A stretch of DNA of 64,000 bases, taken from NCBI RefSeq assembly GCF_900113735.1, contig NZ_FOQM01000005.1, forward strand, positions 1 to 64,000. Reading direction: 5' to 3'. The stretch's first letter is position 1; each line of letters starts with the position of its first letter. Source of the stretch: Bradyrhizobium sp. Gha. Lineage in GTDB: Bacteria > Pseudomonadota > Alphaproteobacteria > Rhizobiales > Xanthobacteraceae. The notes below the pieces were generated by a model. It did no database searches. It was not told the origin of the DNA and saw only the letters and a program-made list of their open reading frames with translations. Shown piece by piece: positions 37,496-47,082 of the stretch. The position numbers and the translations under genes were made by a program.

Positions 37496-39403
37496 CTACG
37501 CCTGCACCACCTCGTGCCGCATCACGAACGGTGCGAGCAGCGCGTGCACCTCGCCGGCGACGGCGTCGCGCTGATCCGCAGGAAGCCCTGTCAGCGTCAC
37601 GGTCGCGATCGAGCCGTGGCTGCCGTGCGCGCCGACCTTCACCTTGCAGTCGATGCCGCGCTCGAGCAGCGGCATCAGCACCTTGGTGAACACGCGCTGC
37701 GCCGCATCCCAACGCAGCTGCGGCTTGAATACCTTGCCGACTCCGGTGACCGGCATCGGATCGATCGGAATGACCTGCACCGGAACGGCGGCGCGCTCCG
37801 GCGTGCGCTCGCGCACCCACGCCTCGAGCTCGCCCGGCTCGACGGACGCGCCCGGCTTCAGCTGAACATAACCGACAGGCAGCTCGCCGGCGTAGGCATC
37901 GGGCTGGCCGACCACGGCGGCAAAGCCGACCGCAGGATGGCGAAACATGATCTCCTCGATCGGCGCCGGATCGATGTTGTGGCCGCCGCGGATCACGAGG
38001 TCCTTGGCGCGGCCGGTGATCCAGAGATAGCCGTCGGCATCGAGCCGCCCGAGATCGCCGGAATTGACCCAGACCTCGTCGACGAAGGCACCTTTGTTGT
38101 GGGCGTCGTTGAGATAGCCGCCGAACACGCCGGGCCCGGCCATGATGACGACGCCGATCTCGTCAGGCTTGCAGTCGCGGATCAGGCGGCCCTCGGCGTC
38201 GAGCTGCACGATGCGCACGCGCGAGTAAGGCATGGGAAGACCGACCGAGCCGAGCCGGATCGGTCGTGACGGATAGGCGAGCGTGTGCACGCTCGAGGTC
38301 TCGGTCATGCCGTAGACCTCGACCACCGGCAGCTTCAATTTCTCTTGGATCGCAGACCCGACGGCAACCGGGATCGCCGAGCCTCCGCCGGCCGCATATT
38401 TCAGGCTGGAGATGTCCGCATTCCCCGGAGGCACCGCGAGCGCTGCAGCCAGAACCGTCGGCACGCTCGACAGCGCTTCGACCTTGAAGCGCTCGACGAG
38501 GCCCCAGATGTTCTTCACCGCGTTCGGATTGCGCCAGCCGCTCGGCGACAGCACCACCAGCGAGCCGCCGGCAGAGAGTGTCAACAGCACCTGCGTCAGC
38601 GATCCGCCGACGTGAAACAGCGGCATGCCGAACAGCATGTTGGCACCGGGCTTCGACTTCAGCAGTAGGTTCAGCGCCCAGGCTTGATAGACCTGGTTGG
38701 CATGGGTGTGCCGCACCAGCTTCGGCGTGCCCGTGGTGCCGCCGGTGTGGAAATAGGCGGCGATGTCGCTGCCGAGAATGTTGCGGCCGCTGACAAGCCG
38801 GTCGGACGGTTGCTGCTTGATCAGCTCGTTGAACGCGTAAATTCCGTTCGCGGGATCACCGTCGCCTGCCACCTGCACAATCACCTTGAGATGCTTGAGT
38901 TGTGGGCGGATCTGCTCGACCTTCTGCCAGATGTCGGTGCCCGGCATCGGTCCGAGGGCCACCAGGACTTTCGTCTTCGCCGCTTCCAGGATTTCCGCGA
39001 TCTGGTGCGGCTCGAGCAGCGGGTTGACGGGGTTGGCGATGCCGGCAGCCTCCGCACCGAACAGCGTCACGAAGGCATCGGGCAGCAACGGCAGCATGAA
39101 GGAGATGACGTCGCCCTTCTCGACGCCGAGCGCGTGAAACATGTTGGCGGCCTGCGTCACGCGGGCGATCAACTCGCGATAGCTGACCACGACGGGCGCA
39201 TCGGCCGGATCGGCATTTTGCAGAAACTGGATCGCCGCGCCGTCGGGATTGCGCGCAGCACCCAGCTTGATGGCATCATAGGTGCTCTCGGCCGCAACGC
39301 GATCGGCGTAAGGGACCTGCTCGAAGACCCGGACCTCCTCGTCCGTCAAAAGCTCCGGATATTCGTTGCCGATGAGCCGATCGAGCGCGTGGATGCCCGC
39401 CAT
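37496..39403 (-). CDS. Acyl-CoA synthetase (AMP-binding family)
   Basis: A 635-residue adenylate-forming enzyme. The phosphate loop AYFHTGGTTGTPKLVRH, the motif VEVYGMTETSS, GDLGRLDADGYLWITGRAKDL and the C-terminal PAPIEEIMFRHPAV are seen. It activates a carboxylic acid (substrate not predictable) with ATP and CoA. GGGGGAGGACGG lies upstream of ATG 39403; the frame extends to 39823 but those residues are not family-like. The extreme C-terminus is longer than usual (GVGKVFKPQLRWD..). Confidence 0.88.
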   Translation of the reverse strand: MAGIHALDRLIGNEYPELLTDEEVRVFEQVPYADRVAAESTYDAIKLGAARNPDGAAIQFLQNADPADAPVVVSYRELIARVTQAANMFHALGVEKGDVISFMLPLLPDAFVTLFGAEAAGIANPVNPLLEPHQIAEILEAAKTKVLVALGPMPGTDIWQKVEQIRPQLKHLKVIVQVAGDGDPANGIYAFNELIKQQPSDRLVSGRNILGSDIAAYFHTGGTTGTPKLVRHTHANQVYQAWALNLLLKSKPGANMLFGMPLFHVGGSLTQVLLTLSAGGSLVVLSPSGWRNPNAVKNIWGLVERFKVEALSSVPTVLAAALAVPPGNADISSLKYAAGGGSAIPVAVGSAIQEKLKLPVVEVYGMTETSSVHTLAYPSRPIRLGSVGLPMPYSRVRIVQLDAEGRLIRDCKPDEIGVVIMAGPGVFGGYLNDAHNKGAFVDEVWVNSGDLGRLDADGYLWITGRAKDLVIRGGHNIDPAPIEEIMFRHPAVGFAAVVGQPDAYAGELPVGYVQLKPGASVEPGELEAWVRERTPERAAVPVQVIPIDPMPVTGVGKVFKPQLRWDAAQRVFTKVLMPLLERGIDCKVKVGAHGSHGSIATVTLTGLPADQRDAVAGEVHALLAPFVMRHEVVQA

Positions 39404-39650
39404 GGAATTCCGTCCTCCCCCAGCTATCGTCCCTCGCCGCCGGTCTTTTGACATTCGGTTCGGCGGGACCGCGACCGATTGACCGGTCGAGCGGACCACA
39501 ATGATGGATGATTTGGCGTTCGTCCATTGCCTGCCGGCTGCGGCGATAAACCTAGCCTGAAAGGCTTTGAACCTCCCTGCCCGATCCGGGTACCAAAGAA
39601 CGGGAATTGAGCTCGTCCGCCAGCGTCCTGCCGCAAGACTTGAGGTGACC

Positions 39651-40742
39651 ATGACTACGCCCTTGCGGGACCGCGCCACGCGGCTGACCCTCCCGCTCGC
39701 CATGGCATCGGCGATCGCCCTGCCGCGTGCGGCGCCCGCAGAGGACAGCCAGTTCGACAAGATGCGGGCCAAGATCGTCGGCTTCGTCGGCGACAAGATG
39801 GAAAAGCTGGGCGGGTCGCGCATCGTCTACGGCGTGGACGGCGACGGCTTGCGCGAGAGCGTCGTCACCGATTTGCGCGACGACGTTTACGGCACCATGC
39901 ATGCCGGGCATATCGCCTTCTCCGACCTTGCGATCCGCGATGGCGGCGTCGAGCTGAAGATCGCCGACGCCCAGGATCGCGAGCAACTTGCGCGCAAGCT
40001 CGCCTCCGCGGCAGAGGGGCTGCCATCGCGCGCGATATCCGTGATCGATCGCGGCGACGGAGCAGTCAGGCTCACGCCCACCGATGCGGCATCCGCCGCG
40101 CGGCTGCACCATCTCGTCGAAGACTCCATCGCCATGATCGAGCAACGTCTCCAGGACGCCGGCGTCAAGCCTGTCAGCGTCGCCCCTGACGGCACTGACC
40201 GCATCCGCATCTTCCTGCCCGGCGTCACCGACCCCGACCGTATCACCGCGATATTCGCGCGGAAGGTCAGGGTCAGCTTCCGACCGGTCGATGTTTCGAT
40301 GACGCCGGAGCAGGCGCAATCCGGCAGCCCGCCCGAAGGCTCCGAGATCCTGCTCGGCTTCAAGGACAAGCGGCCTTATCTGGTGACCAAGGACAGCGCG
40401 CTCGACGGCGAGGACATCAATTATGCAGCGCCCGGCGTTGTGCCCGGCATCAACGGCGCCAAGGATCCGATCGCCCAATTCCGCTTCAATGGGCGCGGTA
40501 CGCGGCGCTTTGCCCACGTCACCGCGGAAAACGTCGGCAGGCCCTTGGCCATCGTGCTCGACGACAAGGTGATCTCCGCGCCAGTGATCCGCGAACCCAT
40601 CGTCGGCGGCTCGGGCCAGATCTCGGGCAATTTCACTCGCGAAGAGGCCAACAGCGTCGCCATGCTGTTGCGTGCCGGCGCCTTGCCCGGGCATCTCACC
40701 CTCGTCGAGCGGCAGGTCATCCAGCCCGCCGCCAAGCCATAG
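39651..40742 (+). CDS. Soluble SecD-like (SecDF P1-head) periplasmic protein
   Basis: A 363-residue protein. Residues 1-30 look like a signal peptide (ATRLTLPLAMASAIALPRAAPAEDS). The rest resembles the first periplasmic domain of SecD: ELKIADAQDREQLARKLASA, KVRVSFRPVDVSMTPEQA, and NVGRPLAIVLDDKVISAPVIREPI..GGSGQISGNFTREEA. None of the six SecD membrane helices is present, so it cannot form the SecDF channel alone. GAGG is five bases before ATG 39651. It may be a periplasmic chaperone-like relative; function unknown. Confidence 0.82.
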   Translation: MTTPLRDRATRLTLPLAMASAIALPRAAPAEDSQFDKMRAKIVGFVGDKMEKLGGSRIVYGVDGDGLRESVVTDLRDDVYGTMHAGHIAFSDLAIRDGGVELKIADAQDREQLARKLASAAEGLPSRAISVIDRGDGAVRLTPTDAASAARLHHLVEDSIAMIEQRLQDAGVKPVSVAPDGTDRIRIFLPGVTDPDRITAIFARKVRVSFRPVDVSMTPEQAQSGSPPEGSEILLGFKDKRPYLVTKDSALDGEDINYAAPGVVPGINGAKDPIAQFRFNGRGTRRFAHVTAENVGRPLAIVLDDKVISAPVIREPIVGGSGQISGNFTREEANSVAMLLRAGALPGHLTLVERQVIQPAAKP

Positions 40743-40995
40743 AACTTACCGGGCCGTTTTTTAGCGCCGACCGCCCGCCCCGGACGCCAAGCTCTGCCTG
40801 CGGCGCCAACCCGAATCACGGGCCGCGGGATCCTGCGCGCGACCAACGGGCAATTGCCGAAACCGCCGATCAGGCTAAAATTTGCCCCTTGCAGCAGGGC
40901 GACCGAAAGTTTCATTCAAGCGGTCGTCATTCGATTTCGGTTAAACGTGCCGCGGATACCGACCAGGACTAGAGGCCTTACGCAGGGATAGTACC

Positions 40996-41802
40996 ATGCC
41001 GTCCGGCAGTGCAGACGTTTCCTCGATCCTCGACCGCATTCTGGATGCGGCGACGGATAACCTCAGGATCGCGAAGATCCTGGTCCAGATGGGCCTCGAC
41101 CCCAACAACGTCACCTGGGACGCGATCTTCAACCGGATGCTGGAGATCTTCGTTCATAACATCACGCTGGCCAACATGTTCGCCGCGGTCGGCGCCGTCT
41201 TCTTCGTCGCCACCCTCCTGATGCGGACGATGGTCCCCTTGCGCGTCGCCAACATGATCGGTTGCGCTTTCTTCGCCATTTTCGGCGCGCTCTCGGCCAA
41301 CGTCTCGACGTTCCTGCTGTATCTGCTGCTGCTCCCGATCAACGCCTTGCGCCTGCGACAAATGCTCAAGCTGGTCAAGAAGGCGCGACATGCGGCCGAA
41401 GGCGACATGTCGATCGAGTGGCTCAAGCCATTCATGACCGAGCGCAAATACCGCCACGGCGAGACGCTGTTCAAGCTGGGCGACCCGGCCAAGGAGATGC
41501 TCCTCACCGTCACCGGCAAATTCCTGGTCAAGGAGATCAACGTCGAGATCGGCCCGGGCGCGCTCATGGGCGAGCTCGGCTTCCTGACGCCCGACAACCG
41601 GCGCACCGGAACCATCGAATGCATCGAGGACGGACAGGTGCTGACGATCACCTATGACCGCCTGCTCGAGATCTACTTCCAGGACCCGCAGTTCGGCTAT
41701 TACTTCCTGGTGCTGACCAGCCAGCGTCTCCTGCAAAACATCGATCGCTTGCAGAAGCAGCTGGCGGCAGCCCGGACAGCGACCACGAACAAGATCGCCT
41801 GA
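40996..41802 (+). CDS. Membrane protein with cyclic-nucleotide-binding domain
   Basis: A 268-residue protein. The N-terminal part has two or three membrane segments (about 55-78 and 85-118). The C-terminal part (about 140-240) is a cNMP-binding fold: GETLFKLGDPAKEMLLTVTGKFLV and the phosphate-binding-cassette-like IGPGALMGELGFLTPDNRRTGTIECIEDGQVLTI. It has no DNA-binding domain and no channel pore. It probably senses a cyclic nucleotide at the membrane. Confidence 0.83.
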   Translation: MPSGSADVSSILDRILDAATDNLRIAKILVQMGLDPNNVTWDAIFNRMLEIFVHNITLANMFAAVGAVFFVATLLMRTMVPLRVANMIGCAFFAIFGALSANVSTFLLYLLLLPINALRLRQMLKLVKKARHAAEGDMSIEWLKPFMTERKYRHGETLFKLGDPAKEMLLTVTGKFLVKEINVEIGPGALMGELGFLTPDNRRTGTIECIEDGQVLTITYDRLLEIYFQDPQFGYYFLVLTSQRLLQNIDRLQKQLAAARTATTNKIA

Positions 41803-41809
41803 TCGCCGC

Positions 41810-42451
41810 TCAGCTCAGCAGCAGCGCCATGCCGGGATCGCCCTTCTCCATCGCGCGCCGGTAGGCGGGACGCGCACCGACGCGGCCGAGATATCTGACC
41901 ACATTCGGCCAGCGCGCGAGATCATAGGGCTGGAAATAACGCATCGTCGTCAGCGAGAAGCCGATCATGATGTCGGCCGTGGTGAAGCTGCTGCCGGCCA
42001 GATATTCGGCCTCGCGCACCCGCGCATCGACCAGATCGAAGGCGCGATCGACGCGCGCCTTGGTGGCAACCAGCATCGGGTTGTCATGCGCGAGCTTGAG
42101 CCGGTTCAACAGCATCAGCCGGCCCATGCCGGCCTGCAAGGTGCCGTTGGCGAAGTGGAACCAGTACAGGAATTGCGCAAAGTCGGGATGATCGGCGCGG
42201 AGGACGAGGCGACCGTCGCCGTATTTGGCGATGATGTAATCGACGATAGCGCCGGATTCGGCGAGCACGAGATCACCATCGGTGACGACAGGCGCAGCTC
42301 CGATCGGATGCAGCGCCTTGTAGTCCGGCGGCGCCAGCATGGTGACGGAATCACGCGTGTAGCGCTTCAGCTCGTAGGGAATCCCGAGCTCCTCGCAGAG
42401 CCAGACGATGCGTTCGGATTGCGATTTGCCGAGATGATGGACGGTGAGCAT
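41810..42451 (-). CDS. Glutathione S-transferase family protein
   Basis: A 213-residue GST. The thioredoxin-like N-domain has HHLGKSQSERIVWLCEELGIPYEL and the glutathione-binding AESGAIVDYIIAKY; the helical C-domain follows (FTTADIMIGFSLTTMRYF). The usual role is conjugation or isomerisation with glutathione; the substrate is unknown. AGGAAACG lies before ATG 42451. It converges with the cNMP gene. Confidence 0.9.
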   Translation of the reverse strand: MLTVHHLGKSQSERIVWLCEELGIPYELKRYTRDSVTMLAPPDYKALHPIGAAPVVTDGDLVLAESGAIVDYIIAKYGDGRLVLRADHPDFAQFLYWFHFANGTLQAGMGRLMLLNRLKLAHDNPMLVATKARVDRAFDLVDARVREAEYLAGSSFTTADIMIGFSLTTMRYFQPYDLARWPNVVRYLGRVGARPAYRRAMEKGDPGMALLLS

Positions 42452-42499
42452 AGGCGTTTCCTGACGGGCGTAAGCTGGATCGGTCGTGAGGCTGCGTTA

Positions 42500-42652
42500 T
42501 AGCACCGTCACCTCTGAGGTGGCCGCTTCTTCAGCGGCCCTCGAAGGGCGACGGCCCGGCTGCATCATCGCGGCCCGGCATCCTTCGAGGCTCCCGGCAC
42601 GATGCTATTGCATCGCGCCACTCGCACCTCAGATGACGGGAGCGACAGTTTG
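42500..42652. repeat. Intergenic inverted repeat between GST and cytochrome b561 genes
   Basis: The CACCTCTGAGGTG part and the CGCACCTCAGATGACGG part are partly inverse and bracket GC-rich inner hairpins (GGCCGCTT..AGCGGCC; AAGGGCGACGGCCC..). It resembles the 'CCTCAGGATGACGG' class of bradyrhizobial repeats. Confidence 0.6.
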
Positions 42653-42660
42653 AAAAAACC

Positions 42661-43212
42661 CTAGCTCACCTCGTCCGTCACCATCCGCGCCACGACATGG
42701 TCGCGGCGGATGAAGTGGTGCCAGAGGGCGGCGACGAAGTGGACGACTATCAGCGCCAGCAGCACATAGGCAAAGAAAATGTGCCGGTCCTCGAAGGCGT
42801 CCGCTGCCGCCCTGTCCGGGGAGGTGAATTGCGGCACGTGAAACAGGCCGAAGAAGTCCGAGTAGTTGGTCGCACGCGCGCCGGAATGCGCCCAGCCCAA
42901 CGTCGCGACCAGGATCACCACGAGATAGAGCGCGCCCTGGCTGAGGCGGGCCGCAATCCTCTGCCAGTGCAAGGACTCGGCCGGCAGCGCCGGCGTCGGG
43001 TTGATGGCGCGCCAGGCCAGGCGCAGCACCGTGAGCAGCAGGATCACATAGCCGATGTCGGCATGGATCGAGCGGTAGAAGAATTTGTCGGCACGCGCCG
43101 GAATGTGATTCATCCACCAGCCGAAGCCGATCATGCCGATGATCGCCAGTGCCAGGCCCCAGTGAAACCACCGGGCAACGCTGCCCCAGCTATTCCCAGT
43201 ATTTCTGATCAT
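42661..43212 (-). CDS. Cytochrome b561 family protein
   Basis: A 183-residue inner-membrane haem b protein with four helices. Haem-ligand histidines are in RWFHWGLALAIIGMIGF and RSIHADIGYVILLL, and the C-terminal helix carries ALIVVHFVAALWHHFI. It is of the short bacterial (CybB-like) type and moves electrons between quinones and periplasmic partners. ATG 43212 has GGGAG five bases upstream; the much longer frame upstream is a shadow of murI. Confidence 0.9.
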   Translation of the reverse strand: MIRNTGNSWGSVARWFHWGLALAIIGMIGFGWWMNHIPARADKFFYRSIHADIGYVILLLTVLRLAWRAINPTPALPAESLHWQRIAARLSQGALYLVVILVATLGWAHSGARATNYSDFFGLFHVPQFTSPDRAAADAFEDRHIFFAYVLLALIVVHFVAALWHHFIRRDHVVARMVTDEVS

Positions 43213-43383
43213 GTCGGCTCCCGGACATTTGCGGATATCCCAACCGCGGCGCGGCACGGCCGCTGATAGCGGGAACATGCGGCATACGCGAAATTGAATC
43301 GTTCCAAACTGGGCGGCGGGCTGCTCCCGCCGCAAAACCGCCCTGAAAACCGAATGGTAACCATGGGGCCTTAAGGTAACGAC

Positions 43384-44181
43384 GTGACCCATTCCCCGAC
43401 GATCCTGGTATTCGATTCCGGCCTTGGTGGCCTTACCGTGCTGCGTGAGGTCGTGGCCGCACGCCCGGATGCGCATTATACCTACGTCGCCGACGACGCC
43501 TTTTTCCCCTATGGCCATCACAGCGAGGACGAAATCATCGCCCGCGTCGTGCCGCTGATGGGAGAGCTGATTGCCGCGCACAAGCCCGACCTGGTGGTGA
43601 TCGCATGCAATACCATGTCCGTTTCGGTCATGAGCCATTTGCGCGCCGCCTATCGCGTGCCGTTCGTCGGCACGGTGCCGGCGATCAAGCCGGCCTGCGC
43701 GCAGTCGAAGACCCGCCGCGTCTCGGTGCTCGGTACGAAAGCTACCGTCAAGCGCGAGTACACCCAAGCGCTGATCCGGGATCACGGCCAAGGCTGTGAG
43801 GTGACACTGGTCGGCTCGCCCGAACTCGCCACGCTCGCCGAGGCTGCGCTCAGCGGCACCGCTGTCGAGGACAGCGACATTTTCGCGGAGCTGAAACCTT
43901 GCTTCGTCGGAAACCCCGAGGATACGACTGCGCGCACCGACACGATCGTGCTCGCCTGCACGCATTATCCGCTGCTGCTGGACCGGATGGAGCGGCTGGC
44001 GCCCTGGCCGGTGGAGTGGATCGATCCGGCACCGGCCATTGCGCGCCGCGTCTCCGACCTGCTTGGCCCGCGCAATGGCGGCATGGCCCAATCGGGCGCC
44101 GAGATGATATTCACATCGAACCGCGTGCATGGCCTCAGCGCCACGCTGATGCCGTTCTTCGGCGGCCGCGCGCTGGGCTGA
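43384..44181 (+). CDS. murI: Glutamate racemase
   Basis: A 265-residue racemase that makes D-glutamate for peptidoglycan. Both catalytic cysteines are present: VIACNTMS and LACTHYPLL. The opening ILVFDSGLGGLTVLREV is the typical motif. The start is GTG 43384 with AAGG upstream. It is divergent from cytochrome b561. Confidence 0.93.
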   Translation: MTHSPTILVFDSGLGGLTVLREVVAARPDAHYTYVADDAFFPYGHHSEDEIIARVVPLMGELIAAHKPDLVVIACNTMSVSVMSHLRAAYRVPFVGTVPAIKPACAQSKTRRVSVLGTKATVKREYTQALIRDHGQGCEVTLVGSPELATLAEAALSGTAVEDSDIFAELKPCFVGNPEDTTARTDTIVLACTHYPLLLDRMERLAPWPVEWIDPAPAIARRVSDLLGPRNGGMAQSGAEMIFTSNRVHGLSATLMPFFGGRALG

Positions 44182-44242
44182 CTTTTCGCAGCCGGGGCGC
44201 GCTGCTAGGCTGCGCCGTCGTCATCGCGCGCAAGGTCATTTC

Positions 44243-45016
44243 ATGTCGGTCCCCGCAAAGCCGCTCAACCGCCTCCGCCAGATGTGGAACGAAGGCCGCC
44301 CCGCCTTCGGTGCGATCGCAACGATCCCGAGCGTGCAGATGGTGCAGATCATGGCGCGCTCGCTCGACTGGATCATCGTCGATCTCGAGCACGGACCGAT
44401 CGGCCTCACCGAAGCCCATGCGATGATCGCGGCGACGACGGGCACGCCGTGCACGCCGCTGGTGCGGATTGCCGCGAACGAGCCCTGGCTTGCAAAGGCG
44501 CCGATGGACATCGGCGCCTTCGGGATCAATTTTCCGATGATCACCAATCGCGACCAAGCCGACAAGGCGGTGCGCAGCGTGCGTTATCCGCCGCGCGGTG
44601 ACCGCCTCTGGGGCCCCTTCCACGCGCCGTTCCGCTGGGGCCAGTCGATGCCCGACTACATGGCGTCAGCCGACGACGAGATGATCTGCATGATCACCAT
44701 CGAGCATGTCGAGGCCGTCAACCGCATCGACGAGATCATGGCGACGCCGGGCATCGACGTCGCCGTCATCGGCCCCGGCGATCTCGCCACCTCCATCAAC
44801 AAGCGCGGTCAGATGGACGATCCGGAATTGCTTGCGCTGATCGCGCGTGCCGAAGCCGGCATCCTCAACAGCGGCGTGCCGATCGGCGGCGTGGCGCGCA
44901 CCGCCGAGCAGGCCAACCAGCTGATCGACCGTGGCTACCGCGCGATCGCGCTCGGCTTCGACTGGTCGCTGTTCCAGCGCGGCATCATGGCGGCGTTCGA
45001 CGGCATCAAGCGCTGA
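44243..45016 (+). CDS. HpcH/HpaI family aldolase
   Basis: A 257-residue class II aldolase of the HpaI type. Seen are IIVDLEHGPIGLTEAH, the metal motif MITIEHVEAVNRIDEI, VAVIGPGDLATSI and IGGVARTAEQANQLI. These enzymes cleave 2-keto-3-deoxy sugar acids or 4-hydroxy-2-ketoheptanedioate to pyruvate or oxaloacetate plus an aldehyde. AAGG lies seven bases before ATG 44243. Confidence 0.88.
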   Translation: MSVPAKPLNRLRQMWNEGRPAFGAIATIPSVQMVQIMARSLDWIIVDLEHGPIGLTEAHAMIAATTGTPCTPLVRIAANEPWLAKAPMDIGAFGINFPMITNRDQADKAVRSVRYPPRGDRLWGPFHAPFRWGQSMPDYMASADDEMICMITIEHVEAVNRIDEIMATPGIDVAVIGPGDLATSINKRGQMDDPELLALIARAEAGILNSGVPIGGVARTAEQANQLIDRGYRAIALGFDWSLFQRGIMAAFDGIKR

Positions 45017-45114
45017 ACGGTGATCGGCCATTATGGCTTGCCGCGAACGGCAGTGCTGCTAGGGTCGCGGCCGCTCGCCGCCCCTGATGTCAGCCCGCGG
45101 GAACCGAAGGAACG

Positions 45115-45882
45115 ATGCGCGGTCAACCCAAGAAAATTTCGCTTCCGCGCCGCCTGATTGTCGACCTCATGCGCGCCTCGATGAGCGTGCCATTCGTCTC
45201 GCTCTCCCGGTCACTCAATATCCGCCCCCTGCTGGAGGCGCGCGCGGAAGCGGCGGCGCCCGCCGGCTGGGCCGCGATGTTCGTCAAGGCCTTCGCTCTG
45301 GTGGCCCGGGACGAGCCGGTCCTGCGGACCGTCTACGCCAAATGGCCCTGGCCGTCGTTCTATGAGTTGCGCAATAGCGTGGCGTCGGTTGCGATTGCCC
45401 GGGTCGAGAACGGGGAGGAATGCGTGATGCCGCAGCGAATCGCAGGCCCGGAGGCCATGACGCTGGCTGCGATCGACGCCGAGATCCGCCGCGCCAAGAC
45501 GGCGCCGGTCGATGACGTCCCCATGTTCCGCAAGATCATGCGGGTCACCCGGCTGCCCCTGCCGCTGCGGCGGCTATCCTGGGCCGTGGGCCTGAATTTC
45601 GGCCGCCAGCGCGGCAATTGGTTTGGCAGCTTCGCGGTGAGCTCGGTATCGGCCTATGGCGGCGGCGAACTCCACCCCATCACACCGGGCCCCTTCGTCG
45701 TGAGCTACGGGCTGGTCAAGCCCGACCAGACCATCCATGTGGTGATCCGCTGGGATCACCGGGTTACGGATGCGGCCCCCATCGCCCGGGTCCTGACCCG
45801 GCTGGAACACGTCCTGAACACTGAAATCGCTGCGGAATTACGTGCCGCCGGCGCCAAGCCGATCCGGGCGGTCAGGACGTAA
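45115..45882 (+). CDS. 2-oxoacid-dehydrogenase-type acyltransferase (short form)
   Basis: A 255-residue protein resembling the catalytic domain of E2 acyltransferases (trimeric CAT-like fold). The active-site motif reads IRWDHRVTDAAP: His and Asp of HxxxDG are kept but the Gly is replaced by Ala. There is no lipoyl or E1/E3-binding domain, so it is not a pyruvate dehydrogenase component. It may acylate another substrate. GAAGGAACG lies before ATG 45115. Confidence 0.72.
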   Translation: MRGQPKKISLPRRLIVDLMRASMSVPFVSLSRSLNIRPLLEARAEAAAPAGWAAMFVKAFALVARDEPVLRTVYAKWPWPSFYELRNSVASVAIARVENGEECVMPQRIAGPEAMTLAAIDAEIRRAKTAPVDDVPMFRKIMRVTRLPLPLRRLSWAVGLNFGRQRGNWFGSFAVSSVSAYGGGELHPITPGPFVVSYGLVKPDQTIHVVIRWDHRVTDAAPIARVLTRLEHVLNTEIAAELRAAGAKPIRAVRT

Positions 45883-45887
45883 GATGC

Positions 45888-45989
45888 CGTCGTTCCGGGA
45901 TGGTCCGAAGGACCAGACCCCGGAACCTCGAGATTCTCAGGTGCGCAATTGCGCACCATAGTTCGCCCTGCGGGCGCCCCGGAATGACC
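45888..45989. repeat. Intergenic palindromic repeat upstream of rpsD
   Basis: GTCGTTCCGGGATGGTC and the inverse CGCCCCGGAATGAC are its ends; inner arms GTGCGCAATTGCGCAC form a perfect hairpin. It lies within the 297 bases between the acyltransferase stop and rpsD, whose promoter should be to its right. Confidence 0.75.
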
Positions 45990-46179
45990 GCTAAAGAATT
46001 GACAGCGAACCCCAAACTCCCCTAAAAGCCCCCTGCTCGCGGGCCGATTTCGGCCCGCGAAGCGTTTCGCGACCCGTGGTCCTCTCCCTTAAGCTTTGGG
46101 GATCGGACCTGTCAGTGCCGGGCTAGCCCGTCACCCAGGAGGGCGCGTTTCCTCAAACCATGCAACCGAAGAGGACGCG

Positions 46180-46797
46180 ATGACTAAGCGCAGTGAGGCG
46201 AAGTACAAACTCGATCGCCGTATGGGCCAGAACATCTGGGGCCGCCCGAAGAGCCCCGTGAACCGCCGCGAATACGGCCCCGGCCAGCACGGCCAGCGCC
46301 GCAAGGGCAAGCTCTCGGACTTCGGCGTGCAGCTGCGCGCCAAGCAGAAGCTGAAGGGCTACTACGCCAACATCAGCGAGCGCCAGTTCCACGGCATCTA
46401 TGTCGAGGCCAGCCGCCTCAAGGGTGACACCGGCGAGAACCTGATCGGCCTGCTCGAGCGTCGTCTCGACGCCGTCGTGTACCGCGCCAAGTTCGTCTCT
46501 ACGATCTTCGCGGCCCGCCAGTTCATCAACCACGGCCACATCAAGGTGAACGGCCGCAAGGTCAACATCTCGAGCTACCAGATCAAGGTGGGCGACGTGA
46601 TCGAGGTCAAGGAAGCCTCCAAGCAGCTCGCCCACGTTCTCGAAGCGAGCCAGCTCCCCGAGCGCGACACCCCCGACTATCTCGAAGTCGACCACGGCAA
46701 GATGACCGCCAAATACGTGCGCATCCCCGGCCTCTCCGACGTGCCGTTCCCGGTGCAGATGGAGCCCCATCTGGTCGTCGAATTCTATTCGCGCTGA
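46180..46797 (+). CDS. rpsD: 30S ribosomal protein S4
   Basis: A 205-residue S4 protein ([21 protein letters not shown]), with the S4 RNA-binding domain [36 protein letters not shown]. It nucleates 30S assembly by binding 16S rRNA. GAGG lies six bases before ATG 46180; the frame is open to 46096 but S4 of this type starts here. It stands alone, not in an alpha operon, as is usual in Rhizobiales. Confidence 0.97.
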   Translation: MTKRSEAKYKLDRRMGQNIWGRPKSPVNRREYGPGQHGQRRKGKLSDFGVQLRAKQKLKGYYANISERQFHGIYVEASRLKGDTGENLIGLLERRLDAVVYRAKFVSTIFAARQFINHGHIKVNGRKVNISSYQIKVGDVIEVKEASKQLAHVLEASQLPERDTPDYLEVDHGKMTAKYVRIPGLSDVPFPVQMEPHLVVEFYSR

Positions 46798-46818
46798 TAT
46801 CTGCGCGATCCAATACTC

Positions 46819-46845
46819 AAAGGCCCCGGTTTCCGGGGCCTTTTT
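46819..46845 (+). terminator. Intrinsic terminator after rpsD
   Basis: AAAGGCCCCGG and CCGGGGCCTTT form a stem with a three-base loop, followed by TTTTGTTG. It lies 20 bases after the rpsD stop. Confidence 0.9.
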
Positions 46846-46866
46846 GTTGTGGTAACATCCCACTTG

Positions 46867-47082
46867 ATGTCTCAGACGACCGGCCAGCTCGCCAATATCA
46901 CTCCCTCGGCAACACCGACGGAAACCGAGCTTGAGGCGTGGGCCAAGCTCCCGCGTGACGAGCAGGTCCGCCGATATCAAGCGCTATTTGAGCAGGCCGA
47001 TTGCAACACATTCACCTCGGACACGCCGGACGACATCCTCGCTGCAGCGCGTCAACGTGTTGCTCAACGTCGCCATGGCTGA
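46867..47082 (+). CDS. Putative type II antitoxin
   Basis: A 71-residue acidic protein with PTETELEAWAKLPRDEQVRRYQALFEQA and a basic tail. Its gene overlaps the start of a ParE-like frame (ATGGCTGA), the usual layout of antitoxin then toxin. I infer an antitoxin role from position; the DNA-binding part is not obvious. Confidence 0.6.
   Translation: MSQTTGQLANITPSATPTETELEAWAKLPRDEQVRRYQALFEQADCNTFTSDTPDDILAAARQRVAQRRHG

Noticed and set aside
42661..44130. Long minus-strand frame that extends cytochrome b561 upstream
   Set aside because: The upstream part is antisense to murI; b561 starts at 43212 with a good ribosome site.
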